Shown piece by piece: positions 58,080 to 64,000 of a stretch of DNA of 64,000 nt. The position numbers and the translations under genes were made by a program. The notes beneath the pieces are model-generated. The model did not search any database. It had not been told where the DNA came from and saw only the letters and a list, made by a program, of their open reading frames with translations. Numbering within the stretch: the first letter of the stretch is position 1; every line of letters begins with the position of its first letter. This stretch comes from Nitrosomonas sp. (GTDB lineage Bacteria > Pseudomonadota > Gammaproteobacteria > Burkholderiales > Nitrosomonadaceae). The stretch is from assembly GCF_019752095.1 (NCBI RefSeq), contig NZ_JAIEMO010000021.1, positions 1-64,000 on the forward strand, written 5' to 3'.

Positions 58080-59990
58080 TTAAGATTTTAACAGTAACAA
58101 TTCATTGAGCCTTTTGACAAACGCAGCTGGATCCTCGAGCTGCCCACCTTCAGCCAATAAAGCCTGATCAAACAATATGTGGCTCCAGTCTTCAAAGTTT
58201 TCCACTTCATTATTTAGTCGCTGCACCATTGGATGATGTGGATTGATTTCTAGTATGGGTTTGGTATGTTGTATTTTCTGCCCCGCTGACTTCAATAATC
58301 TCTCCAAATTACCACTCATATCGTAAGTATCTGCCACCAGACAAGCAGGAGATTCAGTCAAGCGAAACGTAATCCGCACATCTTTTACTTGCTCATTTAA
58401 CGTTGCTTTCATTTTTTCAGTCAATTCTTGGAAGGCATTGGTTTCTTTTTCTCGTTCTTCTTTCTCTGCCTCATCTTCTAAATTCCCTAGGTCTAATCCG
58501 CCTTTTGCTACTGATTGGAGGGGTTTTCCCTCAAATTCTGTCAAGTTACTTACAAGCCACTCATCAACACGATCTGCTAGCAAGAGCACTTCTATGCCTT
58601 TCTTGCGAAAAACTTCAAGATGAGGACTATTCTTAGCAGCCTTAAGACTATCTGCAGTCACATAATAAATTTTCTCTTGACCTTCTTTCATACGCTGCAA
58701 ATAAGTTTCCAAAGAAACCATTGGTTCATCGGAGTCACTATTTGTCGTGACAAGGCGCAACAATTTGGCAATTCGTTCACGATTAGCAAAATCCTCGCCC
58801 ACACCTTCCTTTAGAACCTGTCCAAATTCTCGATAGAAAGTTTTGTACTTTTCTTTACCTTCGTCATCTTCGTGCTTTGATAAGTCCTCAATTAGTCCTA
58901 GAATCTTTTTAACCACCCCTGCCCTAATCGAGTCAATATCCTTAGATTCCTGCAAGATTTCTCGAGACACATTGAGTGGTAAATTATTTGAATCGATTAC
59001 GCCTCTTACAAAACGCAAATAGTTAGGCAACAACTTCTCTACATCATCCATAATGAAAACCCGTTGCACATACAATTTAATCCCATGGCGGCGCTCGCGA
59101 TCAAATAAGTCAAATGGCGCTCGTGCTGGAATATAAAGTAATTGTGTATAATCTTGCTTACCTTCTACCCGTGCATGCACATATGCAAGCGGGGGCTCGA
59201 AATCATGCGCGACATGTTTATAAAATTCATCATATTGTTCTGCAGTAATTTCGTTCTTAGAGCGAGTCCATAAAGCATTCGCTTGATTAATGGTTTCATC
59301 TTCGTCAGTAATTTTGTTTTTATTCTCTTCTTGCGACCACTCTTCTTTTTTCATCACAATAGGCAGGGTAATGTGATCCGAGTATTTCCGGATAATATTA
59401 CGGATCCGTATCCCGTTAACAAACTCATCTTCTTCCTTACGCAAGTGCAGTATTATTTCGGTTCCTCGCTCGGACTTCTCAACGGTTTCCAATGTATAAT
59501 CACCCTCACCGCTAGACTCCCACCTCACACCATGTTCAACAGTCAATCCGGCGCGCCTGGTAATCAATGTCACTTTGTCAGCAATAATAAAAGCTGAATA
59601 AAACCCTACACCAAATTGACCTATCAAATGTGCATCCTTAACTTGATCACCGGTTAATGAATTAAAAAATTCACGTGTACCTGATTTTGCAATAGTTCCT
59701 ATATGATCAATAACTTCTTGGCGAGACATACCGATACCGTTGTCGGAAACGGAAATTGTCCGTTCATTGACATCATAACTAACGCAAATTCTGAGATCCG
59801 AATCGGATTCATAAAGCGCAGCATCAGTGAGACCTTCAAAACGTAATTTGTCTGCTGCATCAGAAGCATTTGAAATCAGTTCACGCAAAAATATTTCCTT
59901 ATTACTATATAAGGAATGAATCATTAACTTTAGTAGTTGCTTTGCTTCCGCCTGAAAATTTAATTGTTCTTTGGTTGTTGCAGCTTGCAT
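58080..59990 (-). CDS. htpG: molecular chaperone HtpG (Hsp90)
   Basis: The 636-residue protein has the ATP-binding GHKL motifs [25 protein letters not shown] and [17 protein letters not shown]. The middle domain has the loop [15 protein letters not shown] short C-terminal dimerisation region ends in LNELLLLKS. It is an Hsp90 homologue involved in heat-shock and protein remodelling. A SD-like AGGAGA precedes the ATG. Confidence 0.97.
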   Translation of the reverse strand: MQAATTKEQLNFQAEAKQLLKLMIHSLYSNKEIFLRELISNASDAADKLRFEGLTDAALYESDSDLRICVSYDVNERTISVSDNGIGMSRQEVIDHIGTIAKSGTREFFNSLTGDQVKDAHLIGQFGVGFYSAFIIADKVTLITRRAGLTVEHGVRWESSGEGDYTLETVEKSERGTEIILHLRKEEDEFVNGIRIRNIIRKYSDHITLPIVMKKEEWSQEENKNKITDEDETINQANALWTRSKNEITAEQYDEFYKHVAHDFEPPLAYVHARVEGKQDYTQLLYIPARAPFDLFDRERRHGIKLYVQRVFIMDDVEKLLPNYLRFVRGVIDSNNLPLNVSREILQESKDIDSIRAGVVKKILGLIEDLSKHEDDEGKEKYKTFYREFGQVLKEGVGEDFANRERIAKLLRLVTTNSDSDEPMVSLETYLQRMKEGQEKIYYVTADSLKAAKNSPHLEVFRKKGIEVLLLADRVDEWLVSNLTEFEGKPLQSVAKGGLDLGNLEDEAEKEEREKETNAFQELTEKMKATLNEQVKDVRITFRLTESPACLVADTYDMSGNLERLLKSAGQKIQHTKPILEINPHHPMVQRLNNEVENFEDWSHILFDQALLAEGGQLEDPAAFVKRLNELLLLKS

Positions 59991-60209
59991 GATTATCTCC
60001 TTAAATGTTTTGCGTAAATATAGGATTCAAACTGAAGAATTCAAGTTGATTGGTAAATCGGTTGATTATATATTTATGATGTTATCTAGATAAATTCTAT
60101 TACAGAAATCGCCAATCAAAGAAGTATCGTTAAAATACCTCAAGCAACAAACTAGTCGACAAGATAATAAATTTACTTGGGTCTTTGGCGGAATGCGGTC
60201 ACGTCACAG

Positions 60210-60242
60210 CAGGGAGTTCTTGATACTTGATAGAACACCCTG
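60210..60242 (-). terminator. imperfect hairpin after nuoN
   Basis: CAGGG-A-GTTCT and AGAAC-A-CCCTG pair across an 11-base loop, with one A/A mismatch in the stem, just past the nuoN stop on the minus strand. No U-tract follows. Probably the 3' end of the nuo operon. The remainder of 59991-60209 shows no gene. Confidence 0.45.
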
Positions 60243-60251
60243 ATTCGCTAA

Positions 60252-61697
60252 CTACATAGAATTTTGGATTGCATAAAGACTTAATCCCATGAGTGCTTGA
60301 GGGAATATGCCTAATGCCAAAACTGCAAAACCATTTGCGCTCAATAAAATTCTAACATCACTATTAGAAACAAGAGGCTCAGCAGTTTCTGGATCATCAA
60401 AATACATCAATTTGATAATACGTAGATAATAAAAAGCACCAATCAATGAAAACAGTACTGCCACTACAGCTAGCCAAACGTAGCCAGCATTGACAACCGC
60501 TTGCAATACAGCAAATTTTGCATAGAACCCGATCATTGGTGGAATACCTGTTAGTGAAAGCATCAATAACAGTGTAATGAATGCATACCACGAATTTCTT
60601 TTGTTGAGCCCCTTAAAGTCATCGATATTTTCAGCTTCAAATCCACTTCGACACAAAAGCATGATCATGGCAAAAATTCCGAGAGTCATCAATACATAAG
60701 CGATGACATAAAACAAAGCCGAACTATAACCATTTGTATCTGCGCTAATAAATCCCAGCAACAAGAATCCCATATGTGAAATAGTTGAGTAGGCTAGCAT
60801 TCTCTTAATATTCGTTTGTGCTATTGCAGCAATATTACCCACTGCCATAGATAAAACCGCCAGAATTACTAACATTCCCTGCCAGTCAGTAACCATTTCG
60901 CCCATTCCTTCAACTAATAATCGCATTACGAAACCAAATGCCGCCAATTTTGGTGCAGAACCGATAAATAGTGTTACAGCAGTCGGCGCGCCTTGATAAA
61001 CATCCGGCGCCCACATATGAAATGGTGCTGCACTGAGCTTAAAAGCAATACCCGCCACAATAAAAACCAAACCAACAACGAGCACTTCTTTACTACTTGC
61101 TCCACTTTGAATAATTTGTGCAACCTGAGATACATGGAGCGTTCCTGTCGCTCCGTAAACCATTGACATACCATATAGCAAAAAACCTGATGCCAAAGCG
61201 CCCAATACAAAGAACTTCATGGCCGCTTCTGTTGCCATCAAGGAATCGCGTCTTAGTGCTACTAATGCATAAAGTGACAATGAAAGCAATTCTAAGCCGA
61301 TATATAGCGTCATGAAATGGCTGGCTGAAATCATGACCATCATGCCTAGAGTTGCAAATAGTATCAAACTAAAAAATTCTCCTTTCAACATTCCACGATC
61401 GCTTATATAGGAATGCGAATATACGAGAACAGCAGATACCGTGCCATAAACCATCAATTTCAGAATATCGGCCATGGAATCATCGACAAACATACCATGA
61501 AAAGTTAGTGTCGATTCAGTGGAAAAGGATATAAAGGTAAGGATTGCACAACCTAATAGCGTAATTTGCGTCAACAAATAAGCAACATGGCGCCTACTCT
61601 CGCCAGCGGCAAGATCTGCAAGCATTACCACGCACACCATGATAAGCATAAAAATCTCGGACGAGGCTGGCGCAAGATCAGGTGGAATAAAATTCAT
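60252..61697 (-). CDS. nuoN: NADH-quinone oxidoreductase subunit N
   Basis: NuoN is a membrane antiporter-like proton channel of complex I. The 481-residue protein has about 14 helices. Conserved residues include Lys in [20 protein letters not shown] and the Lys in [15 protein letters not shown]. It follows nuoM by 49 bp and ends the nuo operon. Confidence 0.97.
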   Translation of the reverse strand: MNFIPPDLAPASSEIFMLIMVCVVMLADLAAGESRRHVAYLLTQITLLGCAILTFISFSTESTLTFHGMFVDDSMADILKLMVYGTVSAVLVYSHSYISDRGMLKGEFFSLILFATLGMMVMISASHFMTLYIGLELLSLSLYALVALRRDSLMATEAAMKFFVLGALASGFLLYGMSMVYGATGTLHVSQVAQIIQSGASSKEVLVVGLVFIVAGIAFKLSAAPFHMWAPDVYQGAPTAVTLFIGSAPKLAAFGFVMRLLVEGMGEMVTDWQGMLVILAVLSMAVGNIAAIAQTNIKRMLAYSTISHMGFLLLGFISADTNGYSSALFYVIAYVLMTLGIFAMIMLLCRSGFEAENIDDFKGLNKRNSWYAFITLLLMLSLTGIPPMIGFYAKFAVLQAVVNAGYVWLAVVAVLFSLIGAFYYLRIIKLMYFDDPETAEPLVSNSDVRILLSANGFAVLALGIFPQALMGLSLYAIQNSM

Positions 61698-61746
61698 TAA
61701 CTCATTATCCTTATAGCAGGAACGATCACTGTTTTAGATTTCTATA

Positions 61747-63231
61747 TTACAACTTACTATTACTAACATGATTTAGAAGTTGATCAACTGTTGCATGCAT
61801 CACTTCAGTTAATGGGAAAGGGTAAATACCAATCCACAAAACAGAAATTGCCAAAATTGCCAACAAACCGAACTCTCGTTTGGATATGTCCTGCAAACTC
61901 TCAACCGCAGGACTTGCCACTGCACCAAAAATAACGCGCTTATACATCCACAAAGTATAAGCAGCGCCAAATATCAATGTAGTTGCCGCAAGAAATGCAT
62001 ACCAAAAATTCACTTTAATTGCACCCATGATCACCATGAACTCACCCACGAAGCCACTCGTCCCTGGCAAACCGGCATTCGCCATCGCAAATAGCATGAA
62101 AAAAGCAGAAAAAACGGGCATCTTATTTACCACGCCTCCATAATCAGCAATCTGACGGGAATGCAATCGATCGTATAGCACACCGACACAAAGAAACATG
62201 GCACCAGAAATGAAACCATGCGAAATCATTTGTACCATTGCACCTTCGATACCATAAGCATTCAACAAGAAAAAGCCTAATGTTACAAACCCCATATGAG
62301 CTACCGATGAATAGGCAATCAGTTTCTTCATATCGGCTTGCATTAGTGCAATCAACCCTATGTAAACAACAGCAATCAACGACAATACAATCATCATTTC
62401 TGCTAAGTAATGACTTGCATCCGGGGCGATTGGCAATGTAAAGCGCAAGAAGCCATAACCACCCAGTTTAAGCAGAATTGCTGCCAGTACAACTGAACCT
62501 CCCGTTGGCGCTTCAACGTGTGCATCAGGTAACCAGGTATGCACTGGCCACATAGGTACTTTAACCGCAAATGCCAGAAGAAATGCGATAAATATTAAAA
62601 TCTGTGGTGTCATAGGGATTGCTAGCTTGTGATAATCCTCTATTGAGAAACTTCCTTCGGATGCGTGGTACAAATAAATAAAAGCAATTAACATCAATAA
62701 GGAGCCAAGCAGTGTATAAAGAAAAAATTTGATTGCTGCATAAACGCGATTAGGACCACCCCAAATACCTATGATTAAAAACATCGGTATTAACGATGCT
62801 TCCCAGAACACATAAAATAAAATCGCATCCAACGAAGAAAAAACACCATTAACGATTCCGGACATAACCAAGAATGCTCCCATATATTGGGATACTCGTT
62901 CTTTTATCACCTCCCATCCTGCCACCACTACCAATGGCGTAATAAAACAATTCAACAAGATTAATGGCATAGAAATTCCATCTACGCCGATATGATAATT
63001 AACATTAAAACGCTCAAACCATATATGATTCTCCAAAAACTGCATGGCTCCTGTTGCAGAATCAAAATTGGTATACAGCGGAATTGCTACTAAAAACCCT
63101 AAAAACGAACCAATTAAAGCAATCCAGCGTGCGAGCTGTGCATTGCGATCATCTCCAGTTGCAAAAACAGCTACACCAAACAGAATGGGAAGCCAAATGA
63201 TTAAACTTAATAGTGGGAATTCAAACGACAT
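61747..63231 (-). CDS. nuoM: NADH-quinone oxidoreductase subunit M
   Basis: NuoM is a second antiporter-like proton channel of complex I. The 494-residue protein has 14 helices. Essential residues lie in YVFWEASLIPMFLIIGIWGG (Glu), VKVPMWPVHTWLPDAHVEAP (Lys) and KKLIAYSSVAHMGF. Order nuoL-nuoM-nuoN matches the standard operon. Confidence 0.97.
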   Translation of the reverse strand: MSFEFPLLSLIIWLPILFGVAVFATGDDRNAQLARWIALIGSFLGFLVAIPLYTNFDSATGAMQFLENHIWFERFNVNYHIGVDGISMPLILLNCFITPLVVVAGWEVIKERVSQYMGAFLVMSGIVNGVFSSLDAILFYVFWEASLIPMFLIIGIWGGPNRVYAAIKFFLYTLLGSLLMLIAFIYLYHASEGSFSIEDYHKLAIPMTPQILIFIAFLLAFAVKVPMWPVHTWLPDAHVEAPTGGSVVLAAILLKLGGYGFLRFTLPIAPDASHYLAEMMIVLSLIAVVYIGLIALMQADMKKLIAYSSVAHMGFVTLGFFLLNAYGIEGAMVQMISHGFISGAMFLCVGVLYDRLHSRQIADYGGVVNKMPVFSAFFMLFAMANAGLPGTSGFVGEFMVIMGAIKVNFWYAFLAATTLIFGAAYTLWMYKRVIFGAVASPAVESLQDISKREFGLLAILAISVLWIGIYPFPLTEVMHATVDQLLNHVSNSKL

Positions 63232-63331
63232 GCTTATTCCGTTTTATTTGTTAGTAGTGCTTCTTACTTTTCAGTATTTTATTTATTGATATCTACAAAC
63301 AACAGCATATTTCATTATTTTTACATGCAAT

Positions 63332-64000
63332 CTAATAAAGCCATAGTGTCAATATTAAAAATATGCCAACAATCATTGTAAACGCGTAATGGTAAATATA
63401 ACCTGTTTGATAACGACGGACGATTGCAGAAGTTAGTGCAACTACTCGTGCCGTTCCATTGACAAAGAATCCATCAATAATTTTGATATCGCCATATTTC
63501 CAAAATATCGTACCTAAAGCACGTGTTCCGCCAGCAAATAACCATGAATATAATTCATCAATGTAATATTTGCGATCAAGCAGGTTATACACTGAACCAA
63601 AGTTTGCTTTTATTTTTTCAGGAATATCTGTTCTTACACAATATAAATACCAAGCGACGAAAATACCTGTCACCGAAAGCCAAAATGGCGCAGTATACAA
63701 GGCATGCATCATCATCCCACCAATCCCGGAAAATTCTGCACCTAATTTCTCAATCGCATCATGGTGAGGCAGTACGTGAATCGCGCCGCTGAAATAATCA
63801 CCAAAAACCATTGGACCGATAAACCATCCGGCCGCTACGGTTGGGATAGCTAATATCACCAGTGGTACAGTCACAACCCATGGTGATTCATGTAAATGTT
63901 CTTTGGTATGATGATCCATCCGAGGCTGCCCATGAAACGTCATGAAGATTAGCCGAAAAGTATAAAAGGCTGTTACAAATACCGTAATCAAAACACAGAA
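63332..64000 (-). CDS. nuoL: NADH-quinone oxidoreductase subunit L, 3' part
   Basis: This C-terminal portion of NuoL (about 222 residues in view) continues beyond the right edge. It includes FVTAFYTFRLIFMTFHG followed by the long amphipathic lateral helix region and the final transmembrane helix (YHYAFTMIVGIFLILTLWLY). The actual start lies beyond position 64000. A methionine near 63991 is internal. Confidence 0.95.
   Translation of the reverse strand, partial: FCVLITVFVTAFYTFRLIFMTFHGQPRMDHHTKEHLHESPWVVTVPLVILAIPTVAAGWFIGPMVFGDYFSGAIHVLPHHDAIEKLGAEFSGIGGMMMHALYTAPFWLSVTGIFVAWYLYCVRTDIPEKIKANFGSVYNLLDRKYYIDELYSWLFAGGTRALGTIFWKYGDIKIIDGFFVNGTARVVALTSAIVRRYQTGYIYHYAFTMIVGIFLILTLWLY

Overview
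The window reads as chromosome of a betaproteobacterium. The gene content and order (rpsP-rimM-trmD-rplS, yqgE-ruvX-pyrR-pyrB-pyrC', argJ-DUF815-mutT/thiE, rpmH-rnpA-yidC-mnmE, nuoLMN, an rRNA leader with TATAAT and TTGACC boxes) and the AT-rich housekeeping genes would suit a Nitrosomonas-like ammonia oxidiser. That genus assignment is inference from style and synteny; no amo, hao or rRNA body sequence is in view.

Layout. 1-240: leader and promoter of an rRNA operon running leftwards out of the window. 0.3-9.9 kb: housekeeping genes (prfB with its programmed frameshift, ispD-ispF, thpR, tsaB-rimI-udg, lplT, alr, a parvulin, yciI, yciB). 9.9-20.5 kb: an NAD(P)H-dependent FAD reductase, mlaA, prlC, the pyrimidine operon with a dihydroorotase that has lost metal ligands, coq7 and a GlcF-like iron-sulfur protein. 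20.7-24.1 kb: ribosomal operon, ArsC-like reductase, IalB-like and DUF2024 proteins.

24.3-35.3 kb is a surface-glycan locus in two divergent arms. The left arm encodes two methyltransferases, an O-antigen ligase, a GT2 glycosyltransferase, an FkbM methyltransferase and a GT-B-like protein. The right arm is a tightly coupled six-gene operon: KdsB-like cytidylyltransferase, HpcH/HpaI aldolase, 2-hydroxyacid dehydrogenase, SDR epimerase, HAD phosphatase and 6-phosphogluconolactonase-like protein. It looks like a pathway to a CMP-activated 3-deoxy-2-ulosonic acid made through a pyruvate aldolase, and it is the best candidate here for an undescribed system. 35.3-35.9 kb holds a 42-residue membrane protein gene behind a perfect FNR-type site.

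35.9-41.9 kb: argJ, an AAA+ ATPase, a Nudix/ThiE fusion, a diguanylate cyclase, the small gene yacG, and rtcB. 42.0-48.8 kb: a decayed type I restriction-modification system (hsdM frameshifted; hsdR frameshifted and interrupted by a stop; hsdS open), with a small GIY-YIG nuclease gene, palindromic repeats and a 19-bp tandem array between hsdS and hsdM. 48.9-53.1 kb: mnmE (no canonical start codon), yidC with a long basic tail, a probable yidD relic, rnpA and rpmH. 53.5-64.0 kb: xseA, DUF423 protein, a secreted helical protein, dsbB, xerD, ogt, htpG, and nuoN, nuoM and the 3' part of nuoL running off the right edge.
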